Source: Hymenobacter sp. APR13 (GTDB taxonomy: Bacteria; Bacteroidota; Bacteroidia; Cytophagales; Hymenobacteraceae). Taken from it: a stretch of 64,000 bases of DNA. The notes under the pieces were generated by a model that was not told the origin of the DNA, did no database searches, and saw only the letters and a program-made list of their open reading frames with translations. This document shows, in pieces, positions 16,297-25,023 of the stretch; position 1 is the first letter of the stretch, and each line of letters begins with the position of its first letter. The translations under genes and the position numbers were made by a program. Where the stretch lies: the NCBI RefSeq assembly GCF_000737515.1, contig NZ_CP006587.1:248001-312000 (forward strand), written 5' to 3'.

Positions 16297-17478
16297 AGGC
16301 GTTTTAGGATCGTAGGCGTCGCGGAGGCCGTTGCCGAGCAGGTTGAAGCTGAGCACCAGCAGGCTGATGGCCAGGCCGGGCAGCAGCGTCAGCCAGAGGC
16401 CGGCTTCGGTGCCCAGCAGCTGGAAGCCTTCGTTCACCATCAGCCCCCACGACGGGGCCGGCGGCTGCACGCCCAAGCCTAGAAAGCTCAGGCCGGCTTC
16501 GAGCAGAATGGCCGCCGCAAAATTACTGGTTGCAATGACAATCAGCGGCCCGGTCATGTTGGGCAGCAGGTGCCGGATGATGAGGCGGCTTTGCGGGAGG
16601 CCCAGCACGCGGCCGGCTTCCACGAAGGTTTTTTCGCGCAAGCTCAGCATCTGACCACGCACCACCCGGGCCACGTCCACCCACATGGTGAGGCCCACGG
16701 CCACAAATGAGGTCCAGACGCCCTTGCTGTCGAGGGCCAGCGAAATGGCAATGACCAGCATGATGCCCGGAATGCTCCACACCACGGTCATTACGCCCAG
16801 CAGCAGCGAGTCGAGCCAGCCGCCCACGTAGCCGGCCACGGCGCCGACGGCCATGCCCAGCACCACCGAAATCAGCACCGCCACCAGCCCAATGCCGAGA
16901 CTGACGCGGGTGCCCAGCAGCAGCCGGCTCAACTCGTCGCGGCCCGATTTGTCGGTGCCCAGCCAGTAGGTGCGCGGCCCGATGCGCTCCTGCGCCACCA
17001 GCTGCTGCAGCTCGGCGCGGGTGCCGGGCTGCCCCGCTACCTCGGCCAGCGAATAGCGGCGGGCCTTGTCGGCCAGAGCTGAGTGGTTTTGGTAGGGCTC
17101 GATGAACACGGAGTCGCCCTGGAAGCGGTAGCCGCCGATGGGCACTTCCTGGTAGCGCGGGGCGCGGCCCGAGGCCCAGGTCCGGAAAATGTTGTCGGAT
17201 GCCGAGCGCAGGGAGTCCCGGATGGGCAGGCGCAGCACCGTGGCTTGGAAGCCGGGCGGCTCTTTCTGCAGCTGCACCAGGCTGTTGTTGGCGTTAGGCG
17301 AGTTGTCGGGCAGCACCCAGTAGCCCAGCACCGCAATCAGGGAGCACAGCACAATGAAGCCCAGCCCAGCCATGGCCGGGCGGTTGCCGAGCAGCCGCTG
17401 CCGCACATAGTAGCCCGGCGACCGGGCCGCGGCGCCGGCCGTGGTTGCTTGCGTGCGTGTGAGCGTGGAGCCGGCCAC
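16285..17478 (-). CDS. Oligopeptide/nickel-type ABC transporter permease (DppC/OppC-like)
   Basis: About 397 residues with an N-terminal helix, a ~130-residue periplasmic insertion and the binding-protein-dependent permease domain, including 'WLGTDKSGRDELSRLLLGTRVS' (part), the EAA-like loop 'VEAGRVLGLPQSRLIIRHLLPN' (part) and 'LEAGLSFLGLGVQPPAPSWG'. This is the DppC/OppC type that imports peptides or related solutes with a DppB partner and ATPases, none of which are adjacent here. I choose GTG 17478, two bases after the stop of the upstream gene; ATG 17532 would overlap that gene by 52 nt. Its last codons fall in a repeat. Confidence 0.87.
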   Translation of the reverse strand: MAGSTLTRTQATTAGAAARSPGYYVRQRLLGNRPAMAGLGFIVLCSLIAVLGYWVLPDNSPNANNSLVQLQKEPPGFQATVLRLPIRDSLRSASDNIFRTWASGRAPRYQEVPIGGYRFQGDSVFIEPYQNHSALADKARRYSLAEVAGQPGTRAELQQLVAQERIGPRTYWLGTDKSGRDELSRLLLGTRVSLGIGLVAVLISVVLGMAVGAVAGYVGGWLDSLLLGVMTVVWSIPGIMLVIAISLALDSKGVWTSFVAVGLTMWVDVARVVRGQMLSLREKTFVEAGRVLGLPQSRLIIRHLLPNMTGPLIVIATSNFAAAILLEAGLSFLGLGVQPPAPSWGLMVNEGFQLLGTEAGLWLTLLPGLAISLLVLSFNLLGNGLRDAYDPKTPLNG

Positions 17479-17480
17479 GG

Positions 17481-17771
17481 CTAGCGGGTGTTGTGCTGCA
17501 ACAGGCCTTCCTTGGAAGCCAGAAACAGGCAATCCTGGCTGAGCGCCCCGAACGAGCTTTCCTCGTAGGCCAGCTCGGTGTCGGGGTCGGGCCAGTAGCT
17601 GCGGATGAGGCCGCGCTCGAGCAGGCTGCGCAGGTGCTGGGTCAGCTCGGCAGCCGGCAGGCCGGTTTTCTGGCGCAGGGCGGCAAAGGGAGTGACGAAA
17701 TACAGCTCGTCGAGAATATCGAATTCGGGGTCAGTCACGGAGAGGAGGGCAAAGGCGGAAACAGGAGCCAA
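17481..17771 (-). CDS. Small winged-helix-like hypothetical protein
   Basis: A 96-residue protein. Its middle ('LDELYFVTPFAALRQKTGL' and 'LTQHLRSLLERGLIRSYWP') looks like a helix-turn-helix plus wing, as in small MarR/winged-helix folds, but no family is recognised. It ends two bases before the GTG of the ABC permease, so they are probably co-transcribed. A role in regulation or just a structural partner is possible; neither is shown. Start ATG 17771. Confidence 0.65.
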   Translation of the reverse strand: MAPVSAFALLSVTDPEFDILDELYFVTPFAALRQKTGLPAAELTQHLRSLLERGLIRSYWPDPDTELAYEESSFGALSQDCLFLASKEGLLQHNTR

Positions 17772-17805
17772 AGGTAGCAGCCCGCCCGCAATTCAGCGGT
17801 TTTTG

Positions 17806-18330
17806 TCAGTCGACCACTACCAAACCTGGGCCGGCAGTTTCGGCGAAGGCATCCTGCGAACGAACATAGAGCAGAATCTGCCGGATTTCGTCGTCGCTGA
17901 GCTGGAAGCTGGGCATCTGCTGCTTCTGGTACTGATTGAAAATCTTCACAGCGTACTCGTCGCCGCTGGCTACCACTTTGCTGGAGTTTTTAATCCAGGG
18001 AATCAGCCAGCTTTCGGGGCGGCGTTTGGCGAGCCCCGCCAGCGCCGGGCCCACTACCACGTCGTTGATGGCGTGACACTGGGCACAGTTGCCCTTGAAG
18101 AGGGCGTCGCCGGCGGCAATGGCGGCCGGGTCGGCGCCGGGCGGCAGCGGGGCGTTTGCCGTAGCGGAGTCAACTGCCAAGGGCGCTTCCGTCGGCTCCA
18201 AGACGTCGTTTGCCAGGCTTGGCGTTTCCTCATGCAGCAGCCCGGTCATGCTCAGAATAAACACCCCAATCGTGACGACCAACAGCGCCATAGCCGCCGG
18301 AAACACCAGTTCCAACCAGTTTCGGTTCAT
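17806..18330 (-). CDS. Membrane-anchored class I cytochrome c
   Basis: A 174-residue protein with one N-terminal membrane helix (about residues 8-30), an Ala/Pro-rich linker, then a monohaem cytochrome c domain with 'NCAQCHAIND' (CxxCH) near residue 83 and 'KQQMPSF' carrying the likely axial Met. It would carry electrons at the periplasmic face of the inner membrane. The gene follows the direction of the downstream winged-helix protein and permease, but the link is only positional. Start ATG 18330. Confidence 0.88.
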   Translation of the reverse strand: MNRNWLELVFPAAMALLVVTIGVFILSMTGLLHEETPSLANDVLEPTEAPLAVDSATANAPLPPGADPAAIAAGDALFKGNCAQCHAINDVVVGPALAGLAKRRPESWLIPWIKNSSKVVASGDEYAVKIFNQYQKQQMPSFQLSDDEIRQILLYVRSQDAFAETAGPGLVVVD

Positions 18331-18394
18331 CGGTATAATGAAATAGGACAGGTAACCGCCGCTTTACCGCTACTATTTTATAGTACTGAGTCGT

Positions 18395-18467
18395 GAGTAT
18401 TGAGCATAGACACCTTTGCCAATCCACTGCAAAACAATCAGTTGACAAGTCCAACTACTCAATACTC
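18395..18467. repeat. Short inverted repeat upstream of the cytochrome gene
   Basis: GAGTATTGAG (18395-18404) and CTCAATACTC (18458-18467) form a perfect 10-bp inverted pair 53 nt apart, in an AT-rich region between the GT2 gene end and the cytochrome start. It could be an operator or a remnant repeat. Confidence 0.5.
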
Positions 18468-18577
18468 ATATCTAACTACTACATACTAAATAACAACGTG
18501 CGACGCAGGCAGCGCACTATTGGCCGCCCTGTTGAAGTACGCTCCCGGCGGCCACAAACCCAACCTAATTCCGGCCT

Positions 18578-19756
18578 TTATTTCACCGGCCGGCCTTTCC
18601 AGACGTAGCCGCCGCGCAGGCCGGCCAGCCCCACCAGCAGCGCATACGGCGCGTAGAGTAGCTGTAGCACCGGCACCCAGCGCAGCCAGCGCCGCTGCCC
18701 CAGAAACTGCAGCACCGGCGCCAGAAACCAGTAGTCGGCGCCCAGCTTGAGTGCCCAGGCGGCGGCCACCCAGGGCGCCAGCGCCGGTTGCCAGCACAGC
18801 GCCGCCAGGCCGGCGGCCAGCGCCACGTTGGCCAGCAGCACCAGCACCGCCAGCTGTTGCGAGGGCGCGTGCCGGTAATGCCGCCACTTGCTGGCCCAGC
18901 GCACCCGTTGCTGCAGCAGCGCCGCCAGCGTGGCCGGACCGGCGGTGCGCACAATGGCGGCCGGGTGCTTCAGAAACCGGATGCTGCCCGGAAAGGCCGC
19001 GTGGAGCTTGTGCAGCAGGAATTCGTCGTCGCCGCTGGGCAGGTGCTCGTTGCCAGCGAAGCCCTGCACGGCCGCAAAAGCATCGGGGCGGTAGGCCAGG
19101 TTGGCGCCGTTGCACATGGTGGGCTTGCCGGCCGCAATGCCCGCCGCTCCCGTGCCCACCAGCCCGGCAAACTCCAGCCCCGACAACTGCTGCAGCCACG
19201 TGCTGGCCCCGGTCAGCAGCACCGGCCCGCTCACGAAGCGCACCTCGGGGCCAGCCTCGGCCAGCAGGGCGGCGTAGCTACGGAGCCAGTCGGGACCCAC
19301 GCGGCAGTCGGCGTCGGTGCACACCACCCACGGGGCGCGGGCCTGCGCCAGGGCCACCTGAATGGCCGCTTTTTTCCCAACTCCGGCCCCGGGCATGGCC
19401 GCCAGCCGGATAAGGCGCAACTCGTAGGATGCAGCGAAATCGGCCACCACGGCCGCCGTGTCGTCGGTGGAATGGTCGTCCACGACCAGCACTTCAAAGG
19501 AATCGGCCGGCACCGTTTGGCGGGCCAGCTGCTGCAGCAGCTGCGGCAGATTGGCGGCTTCGTTGCGGGCCGCAATTAGCACCGAAAAGCGCAGCGGTGC
19601 AGCCTGCATGTTGTTTCTGACAGGCTGCCACGCCAAGTCCTCCCTCCTATCAAAGCTCACAACCGGCAGCTGCTGCCAGGCCCGGCGGAAGCCCAGCATC
19701 CGCAGCGCGTAGAGCAGCGGCGCAGCCAGCAGCAGCAGTCCAGGTAGCGTGCTCAT
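18578..19756 (-). CDS. Glycosyltransferase family 2, membrane-anchored
   Basis: A 392-residue protein with an N-terminal helix, a GT2 domain and C-terminal helices. Visible motifs are 'FSVLIAARNEAANLPQLL', 'VVDDHSTDDTAAVV', 'VVCTDADCRVGPDWL', 'GDDEFLLHKL' and a 'QQRVRWASKWRHY' stretch. This resembles processive-type GT2 enzymes that act on lipid-linked or polyisoprenoid substrates. Its ATG overlaps the end of the upstream LPG-synthase-like gene by 4 nt (ATGA type), so the two are translationally coupled and probably work in one membrane pathway. Sugar and acceptor are unknown. Confidence 0.87.
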   Translation of the reverse strand: MSTLPGLLLLAAPLLYALRMLGFRRAWQQLPVVSFDRREDLAWQPVRNNMQAAPLRFSVLIAARNEAANLPQLLQQLARQTVPADSFEVLVVDDHSTDDTAAVVADFAASYELRLIRLAAMPGAGVGKKAAIQVALAQARAPWVVCTDADCRVGPDWLRSYAALLAEAGPEVRFVSGPVLLTGASTWLQQLSGLEFAGLVGTGAAGIAAGKPTMCNGANLAYRPDAFAAVQGFAGNEHLPSGDDEFLLHKLHAAFPGSIRFLKHPAAIVRTAGPATLAALLQQRVRWASKWRHYRHAPSQQLAVLVLLANVALAAGLAALCWQPALAPWVAAAWALKLGADYWFLAPVLQFLGQRRWLRWVPVLQLLYAPYALLVGLAGLRGGYVWKGRPVK

Positions 19757-20817
19757 ACGGCGGGCGGTGTTGAGGCGGCGGAATCGGCCTGGCGGCGCTT
19801 GCGCAGCACTTTCAGGCGCAGCACAAACAGCAGTCCGGTGGCACTGGGCAGGGCAATGTTGAGAATCCAGAGGCTGAGGCTGGCGCTGAGCACCGGCAAG
19901 GCCGGCTCGCCCAGCAGCCCAAACAGGTGGGTGGCCGACAGCTCGCGCACGCCCACATCGGCCAAAGCATTGAGCGAGGGCACCAGCGACTTGAGCAGGA
20001 ACGTGCCCGCCACCGCCGCTGTGCCCGGCCCCAGCGCGGCCTGGGTGCCGTAAGCCTTCAGCAGCAGCCCAAACTGCGCGCAGAACACCGCGTACCGCAG
20101 CCCCGACAGCGCCAGCACCGCATGAATGGCCGGCGCCCGGTAGGTGGGCATCACGGCCAGAAACCGCCGAAACCGCCGCAGAGGCCGCACCGCCATCAGC
20201 ACAGCCAGCAGCAGCCGGGAGCGGTAGAGCGGCAGCAGCACGGCCGCATTCAGCAGCACGGCCGCCACCACGGCCCCCAGCTGGCTGGCCGGGTAGCCGC
20301 GCAAATAAAACCGCAGCAGAAAGTACAGCAAGCCCGCCGAACCAGCCAGCACCGTAACCACCAGTTGGGCGTAGCGGCCCAGAAACACGGCCCCCAGCGC
20401 ATCGAGGCGGCGGCTTTTGAGCTCGATGATGCGGCCGGCGTAGTCGCCAACGCGGTTGGGCGTTACGAAGCCCAGCGTGAGCCCCACCAGCACCGCCCGG
20501 AAGCTGCGCCGGAACGATACCGGCTCCAGGTGCCTAGCCAGGCGCCACCATTTCCAGGCCTCCACGCCCCAGTTCACGGGCACCAGCGCCAGGGCCAGCA
20601 GCACCGGCCCGCGCCCGCCCCCCGTGAAGGTGGCCGCCAGCAGGCCGCGCCAGGCCGCCGCCGTGGCGCCATCGGCAAACACCGAGTGGTAGAGCAGCCC
20701 CAGCGTGAGGGCCGTGATAAGCAGCTTGCCCGCCACCACCAGCCCCTGCCCCCGGCGGGCGGCAGTGGCCGGCTTTTTTTCCGGCTTTTGGACGTAGTTT
20801 TGTAGATGCCGGGGCAA
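19753..20817 (-). CDS. LPG synthase-like membrane protein (UPF0104 type)
   Basis: A 354-residue protein with about seven to eight hydrophobic segments and the pattern of lysylphosphatidylglycerol-synthase transmembrane proteins ('[20 protein letters not shown]', '[19 protein letters not shown]', '[20 protein letters not shown]', parts). It lacks the soluble aminoacyl-transfer domain, so it is not a full MprF. Relatives next to glycosyltransferases are thought to act in lipid or glycan transport. The longest frame starts at TTG 20817, which overlaps the region upstream of ruvC; the first ATG-type codon is far inside, so the start remains open. Confidence 0.8.
   Translation of the reverse strand: MPRHLQNYVQKPEKKPATAARRGQGLVVAGKLLITALTLGLLYHSVFADGATAAAWRGLLAATFTGGGRGPVLLALALVPVNWGVEAWKWWRLARHLEPVSFRRSFRAVLVGLTLGFVTPNRVGDYAGRIIELKSRRLDALGAVFLGRYAQLVVTVLAGSAGLLYFLLRFYLRGYPASQLGAVVAAVLLNAAVLLPLYRSRLLLAVLMAVRPLRRFRRFLAVMPTYRAPAIHAVLALSGLRYAVFCAQFGLLLKAYGTQAALGPGTAAVAGTFLLKSLVPSLNALADVGVRELSATHLFGLLGEPALPVLSASLSLWILNIALPSATGLLFVLRLKVLRKRRQADSAASTPPAV
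20795..20802 (+). promoter_or_regulatory. Candidate -7 box for ruvC
   Basis: TAGTTTTG is a full match to TAnnTTTG. Transcription starting a few bases on would give a ruvC leader of about 105 nt to ATG 20914. A matching -33 box is not clear, and the box lies inside the N-terminal codons of the divergent gene. Confidence 0.35.
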
Positions 20818-20913
20818 GTGGAGGAGGCGCTTTCGGTTGAAGGCGGCAAGTTACCGACGAAAATCAACGCCCGCTTTGCTTCGCCCGGATTCTCTGCCCC
20901 GTTTGCCTCGCCC

Positions 20914-21543
20914 ATGATTCTGCCCCTCGCCCCTACCGACCTGCTGCCCAAGATTATCATGGGCGTCGACCCCGGCACCAACCTGATGGGCTACGCCGTG
21001 ATTGAGGTGCAGGGCCAGCGGGTGCGCATGCTGGAGTACGACGTGATTGACATGCGCAAGCTGGGCACCAACCACGCCCTCAAGCTCAAGCGCATCTTCG
21101 AGCGCATGACCGAGCTCATCGACGAGCACCTGCCTGACGAACTGGCCATCGAAGCGCCGTTTTTTGGGGTGAACGTGCAGAGCATGCTCAAGCTGGGCCG
21201 GGCCCAGGGCGTGGCCATTGCCGCCTGCCTGGCCCGCCAGATTCCGTACGTGGAATACGCGCCCACCAAGGTCAAGCAGGCCGTGACGGGCTCCGGCAAC
21301 GCCAGCAAGGAGCAGGTGGCCCACATGCTCCGCCAGACCCTGAAGCTGCCGCCTATCGAAGAGGCGCCCAAGTTCCTAGACGCCACCGACGCGCTGGCCG
21401 TAGCCATGTGCCACCACTACCAGAAGGGCAACAACGTGAAAGCCGGCAGCAAAAGCTGGGGCAAGTTCCTAGCCGACAACCCCGATAAAATGGCGGCCAC
21501 TACGACTATTAAGAAGCCTGTTCGTAAGAAGCCCGCGGCGTAG
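20914..21543 (+). CDS. ruvC: Crossover junction endodeoxyribonuclease RuvC
   Basis: A 209-residue RuvC, which cuts Holliday junctions during recombination and works with RuvAB. The acidic catalytic residues are visible in '[19 protein letters not shown]' (Asp19), '[19 protein letters not shown]' and '[15 protein letters not shown]'. A Lys-rich C-terminal tail extends beyond the usual end. ATG 20914 fits the family; an earlier in-frame ATG at 20806 would add 36 residues that overlap the candidate promoter. Confidence 0.95.
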   Translation: MILPLAPTDLLPKIIMGVDPGTNLMGYAVIEVQGQRVRMLEYDVIDMRKLGTNHALKLKRIFERMTELIDEHLPDELAIEAPFFGVNVQSMLKLGRAQGVAIAACLARQIPYVEYAPTKVKQAVTGSGNASKEQVAHMLRQTLKLPPIEEAPKFLDATDALAVAMCHHYQKGNNVKAGSKSWGKFLADNPDKMAATTTIKKPVRKKPAA

Positions 21544-21586
21544 GGAAGATTTAGCACAATTCAACTTCTCGGACAGACTTTGAGAC

Positions 21587-21970
21587 ATGAGGAAAAGGTA
21601 TTGGCTCCTGCTAGCTTTCTTGGTCGCGTTAGGTTTCCAGGAGTTGGATTCAATTCTATTTGCTAAACCACTCAAAGTCAGCGTTACTGATGATAAGCCC
21701 GGCGCCTACGTAGAACTAGAATTGTCCACAGGATGGCGGGATTATCAATATGTTACCGTCACGTATGGGTACCCAACTGGATTATTTGCCAAGGATAAAC
21801 AGGAGCGCTTAGGTAGGTACACTCTATCGACGTCAGCTGGATATGTCCATTATAGTGACTTTACCCCGGAATGGCATCACCCACAGTTTCTGATCGTGCA
21901 TACGCGCAATTATCCTGACTTAGTCATTAACCTAGCTCAACATCAACTGGAAGGATCAGTCCCCAATTGA
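21587..21970 (+). CDS. Hypothetical secreted or membrane-anchored protein
   Basis: A 127-residue protein with an N-terminal hydrophobic segment (about residues 5-20) that could be a signal peptide or anchor, followed by a region rich in Tyr, Thr and Val that reads as beta strands. No family is recognised. Its composition is distinctly more AT-rich than ruvC upstream. It starts 43 nt after ruvC on the same strand but is unlikely to share its function. Confidence 0.6.
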   Translation: MRKRYWLLLAFLVALGFQELDSILFAKPLKVSVTDDKPGAYVELELSTGWRDYQYVTVTYGYPTGLFAKDKQERLGRYTLSTSAGYVHYSDFTPEWHHPQFLIVHTRNYPDLVINLAQHQLEGSVPN

Positions 21971-22185
21971 CTTGACAGCAGTTGTTACTCAATTAACTAC
22001 AGCGTTGCCAAAATGAGGAGTATAACTATCAAAAACCTAGATTTAAGCAATGAACTTTGGTTCTTAAGGTTCATAGAATAATTTATAAACATAATAATGT
22101 TTCCTTCTGTCACCTTGAAAAGGTACTATTTCCTCTCATCACTCAGACATTCTCTACATTTTACAAAACACCCTTTACCTATTCC

Positions 22186-22404
22186 ATGCAGCGCCGCCCC
22201 GTTCGTTCTACTTCCCTGAAAGCCGTGGGCTACGAGGCCGCCACGCAGACGCTGGAAATTGAATACCGCCACGGCGGGCTGGTGCGCTACACCGGCGTGC
22301 CGGCCGCCATTCACGCGGCGCTGCTGCAGCTGCCCAACAAGGCGCTGTTTGTGGAGCAGGTGCTGGACCGCAACGACTACGGGCGCGAGCAGTTGCGTAA
22401 CTGA
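22186..22404 (+). CDS. KTSC-domain small protein
   Basis: A 72-residue protein. 'STSLKAVGYEAATQTLEIEY' followed by 'GGLVRYTGVPAAIHAALL' (parts) matches the KTSC domain, a small beta-rich module seen alone or fused to other domains, of no settled function. ATG 22186 gives the natural length; the frame runs further upstream through AT-rich sequence that does not look coding. The ~215 nt before it hold no clear gene. Confidence 0.8.
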   Translation: MQRRPVRSTSLKAVGYEAATQTLEIEYRHGGLVRYTGVPAAIHAALLQLPNKALFVEQVLDRNDYGREQLRN

Positions 22405-22414
22405 CAACAGCGTG

Positions 22415-23491
22415 TTAGTCACGCCATTTATAGGCACGCATAAAACTCACCAGCGACTGCATCTCCTTTTCATGTTGCTGCAGCCATTCACGCACATACG
22501 GCTTTTCGTCGTCGGAAAGGTGAATAAGATAGGCTAAGGTGGTTGTGTGACCGGCATCCTGCAAAGCGTTGAAGAATGGGGCGTAATGCTGATAAGCAAA
22601 GCCCTGAGGCACATCCTTTCCTTTCTTCAAGCTCTGGCAAAACAGCTGAAACTGAAAGCTAAAAGTTTCGACAGGGTTACTGGACAGCTCAGGTGGAAGA
22701 TTATTCATCGTGCTGAGCATAGATAGCATCAACTCCTGTGTGGCAGCGTTCTGCTTGGCATTTTTCTGCTTTTGCGAACCTTTATGCTTGGCATCTTTCG
22801 GATCCACTTCAACCGTGATAATGGTACCTCCATTATCAGTTTTTTTGACTCCGCTGCTCATCAACTTATGCAGCATAGTCAGGTGCTCATACGACCGTTT
22901 AGAATTGGGCTCAAGCATCAGGAATGCAACATTAGCCAGCACGGCAGGGATTCTTTTGCCCTCAGTGACCATAGCGTCGGCCCAAGCGCCATTGGAGTTG
23001 GCATGGTATGGATTCGCTACTATAGCCTGCTGATAAGACATCAGTGCGTCCGCTGGTTTATTCATGCTTTGTTGCGTGACGCCTAGATTGTAAAGAAGTA
23101 AAAAGTTGCCTGGAAACTCTTTTAGCCCCTCTTTGTAAACCTGCTCTGCCTCGGCAGGCTTTTCCAGAGCGTCCAAGCTATTCGCACAGGTGGCATATAG
23201 GTTAGGTCCCTTATTGCCAGGGGTGTCCAACGCTTCACGGCACAGCTCTACCGCTTCCTTATACTTGCCAATTTGATTAAATGTCAGAGCTAGTTCCGCT
23301 TTGGCGGTTATGTTATTAGGCTGCACAACCAATGCTTGCTGGTATTTGGCTATAGCGGCTTCATACTTGCCCTGGTCGTGGAGCTCTACGCCCTGTTTCA
23401 CCAAGTCCTGGCTGGAGGTTTGCGCCGACGCGAACTGGCTGGAAAGGCTGAGCCCCAGGGTCAGCAGCAAACGGGTATAGCGGTTAGACAT
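22415..23491 (-). CDS. Secreted TPR-repeat protein
   Basis: A 358-residue protein with a signal peptide ('MSNRYTRLLLTLGLSLSSQF', then 'ASAQ' cleavage-like site) and about four to five tetratricopeptide repeats between residues 28 and 180, such as 'GVELHDQGKYEAAIAKYQQA' and 'LGVTQQSMNKPADALMSYQQ'. The C-terminal half is polar, with a Lys-rich stretch near residue 240 ('KHKGSQKQKNAKQN'), and ends in helices. TPRs bind partner proteins; this one would act in the periplasm. It converges with the KTSC gene, the two stops being about 10 nt apart. Confidence 0.85.
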   Translation of the reverse strand: MSNRYTRLLLTLGLSLSSQFASAQTSSQDLVKQGVELHDQGKYEAAIAKYQQALVVQPNNITAKAELALTFNQIGKYKEAVELCREALDTPGNKGPNLYATCANSLDALEKPAEAEQVYKEGLKEFPGNFLLLYNLGVTQQSMNKPADALMSYQQAIVANPYHANSNGAWADAMVTEGKRIPAVLANVAFLMLEPNSKRSYEHLTMLHKLMSSGVKKTDNGGTIITVEVDPKDAKHKGSQKQKNAKQNAATQELMLSMLSTMNNLPPELSSNPVETFSFQFQLFCQSLKKGKDVPQGFAYQHYAPFFNALQDAGHTTTLAYLIHLSDDEKPYVREWLQQHEKEMQSLVSFMRAYKWRD

Positions 23492-23554
23492 AATGGAAAA
23501 AGTATTCGGTGTGATGCTGATTTAAAGTAATAGGGTTGGCCGTCGACAGATTTA

Positions 23555-24346
23555 TTATACCTCAATCTCGCCGCGCAAATACGTGACGGCGTGGCCGCTC
23601 ATCAGCACCCGCTCGCCGCGCAGCTCACACCACAGGTCACCGCTGCGGGCCGATACCTGGCGGGCGTGCAGGTGCAGCTTGCCCAGCCGCTCGGCCCAGT
23701 AGGGCACCAGCGTGGTGTGGGCCGAACCCGTCACCGGATCCTCGGGCACGCCCACCCGGGGCCCGAAAAAGCGCGACACGAAGTCCATCCCGTCGGAGCC
23801 GGGGGCGGTGGCAATAACGGCGCGGTATTCCACTTTGATGAGGTGCGCCATGTCGGGCTTCAGGGCCCGCACTTCGGCTTCGGTGGCGAAGACGCAGACC
23901 AGGTCGGGGCCGGCTAACAGCTGCAGCGGGGTAGCGCGCAGGCCGTCGAGCAGGCCGTCGGGATGCTGCTGAATGGGGTGCGGCGGCCGGGCCGGGAAGT
24001 CGAGGGTGAGCATGCCGGCCTCGGCCTGGCTGACGCGTAGCGGGCCGCTTTTCGAGTGAAACACGATTTCAGCGCCCTCAAAGCCTAAATGCCGATACAG
24101 TACGTGGGCCGAGGCCAGGGTGGCGTGGCCGCACAGCTCCACCTCCACGGCGGGTGTAAACCAGCGTAGCTCATATTCGCCATCGGGCCGGGGCACGAAG
24201 AAAGCCGTTTCGGCGAGGTTGTTTTCGGCGGCTATGGCCTGCATGGTTTCGGCAGGCAGCCACTCGGTGAGGGGGCATACGGCGGCGGGGTTGCCGGCAA
24301 AGGGCCGGTCGGAAAAGGCATCAACCTGGTAGATGGGCAGCGTCAT
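23555..24346 (-). CDS. PhzF family isomerase/epimerase-like protein
   Basis: A 263-residue PhzF-fold protein, with two similar halves as in diaminopimelate epimerase. 'YQVDAFSDRPFAGNPAAVCP' at the start, the catalytic-Glu region 'NNLAETAFFV', 'LCGHATLASAHVL' and the second-half 'DPVTGSAHTTLVPYWAERLG' are all family signatures. Members isomerise small metabolites; the substrate here is not known. ATG 24346 is chosen over 24388 because the family begins just before 'YQVDAF'. A TACATTCG box lies only 5 nt upstream, so the mRNA may be leaderless, but this is a guess. Confidence 0.9.
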   Translation of the reverse strand: MTLPIYQVDAFSDRPFAGNPAAVCPLTEWLPAETMQAIAAENNLAETAFFVPRPDGEYELRWFTPAVEVELCGHATLASAHVLYRHLGFEGAEIVFHSKSGPLRVSQAEAGMLTLDFPARPPHPIQQHPDGLLDGLRATPLQLLAGPDLVCVFATEAEVRALKPDMAHLIKVEYRAVIATAPGSDGMDFVSRFFGPRVGVPEDPVTGSAHTTLVPYWAERLGKLHLHARQVSARSGDLWCELRGERVLMSGHAVTYLRGEIEV

Positions 24347-24474
24347 GGGGCGAATGTAGCAGTTTATGCCGCTTTTTTTGGGGCGCACGCAACCCTTCCT
24401 GGCAGTGGCCGGTCATGGGGGCAGAAACCGGTTACGCTGATTGTTTATTCGCTATTTCTCCGCCTACCCCGCGC

Positions 24475-25023
24475 ATGCCGCAGCCCCTTACTGATCTACT
24501 GGCCGACTGCCGGCGCGGGAGCCCTGCTGCCCAGCGGGCGCTTTATGAGCGGCTGGCCTACCAGTTAATGGGCGTGTGCTTGCGCTACTGCCCTAGCCAG
24601 GCCGAGGCGGAGGATGCGCTGCAGCTCACGTTCATCAAAATTTTCACCCGCCTGGATCAATACCGGGAGCAGGGGCCCTTTGAAGCCTGGGCCCGCCGGA
24701 TTGCCGTCAATACTTCGCTCAATGCCTATCAGCAGCACCGCCAGCGGGCCCCGCAGGTAGACTACGAGGCCGCCGCCAACGTGCCCCACCCCGACGGCAC
24801 GGCTCTCGACCAGCTCTCCGCCGATGAGGTGGTGGCATTGATCAACACCCTGCCCATCGGTTACCGCACGGTGCTCAACCTATACGCCATTGAGGGCTAC
24901 TCGCACCAGGAAATTGGTGAGCTGCTGGGCATTTCGGAGGGCACCAGCAAGTCGCAACTGTCGCGGGCGCGGCGGTTGCTGGAAGAACGCCTACTGGCCA
25001 ACAACAACTTCACTTTGTCATGA
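24475..25023 (+). CDS. ECF-type RNA polymerase sigma factor
   Basis: A 182-residue sigma-70 family factor of the extracytoplasmic type. Region 2 is seen in 'QLMGVCLRYCPSQAEAEDAL' to 'FIKIFTRLDQYREQGPFEAW' (each shown in part) and region 4 in 'LNLYAIEGYSHQEIGELLGI' with 'SEGTSKSQLSRARRLLEERL', the helix-turn-helix that reads the -35 box. The start is ATG 24475; upstream in-frame codons lack similarity. Its stop overlaps the start of the next gene by 4 nt, a standard sigma/anti-sigma coupling. Confidence 0.92.
   Translation: MPQPLTDLLADCRRGSPAAQRALYERLAYQLMGVCLRYCPSQAEAEDALQLTFIKIFTRLDQYREQGPFEAWARRIAVNTSLNAYQQHRQRAPQVDYEAAANVPHPDGTALDQLSADEVVALINTLPIGYRTVLNLYAIEGYSHQEIGELLGISEGTSKSQLSRARRLLEERLLANNNFTLS

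Noticed and set aside
19927..20805. Gln/Arg-rich frame opposite the LPG-like gene
   Set aside because: Antisense shadow without motifs.
22013..22081. 22-codon frame that resembles a peptide leader start
   Set aside because: Too short, with no modifying enzyme nearby; chance in AT-rich sequence is likely.
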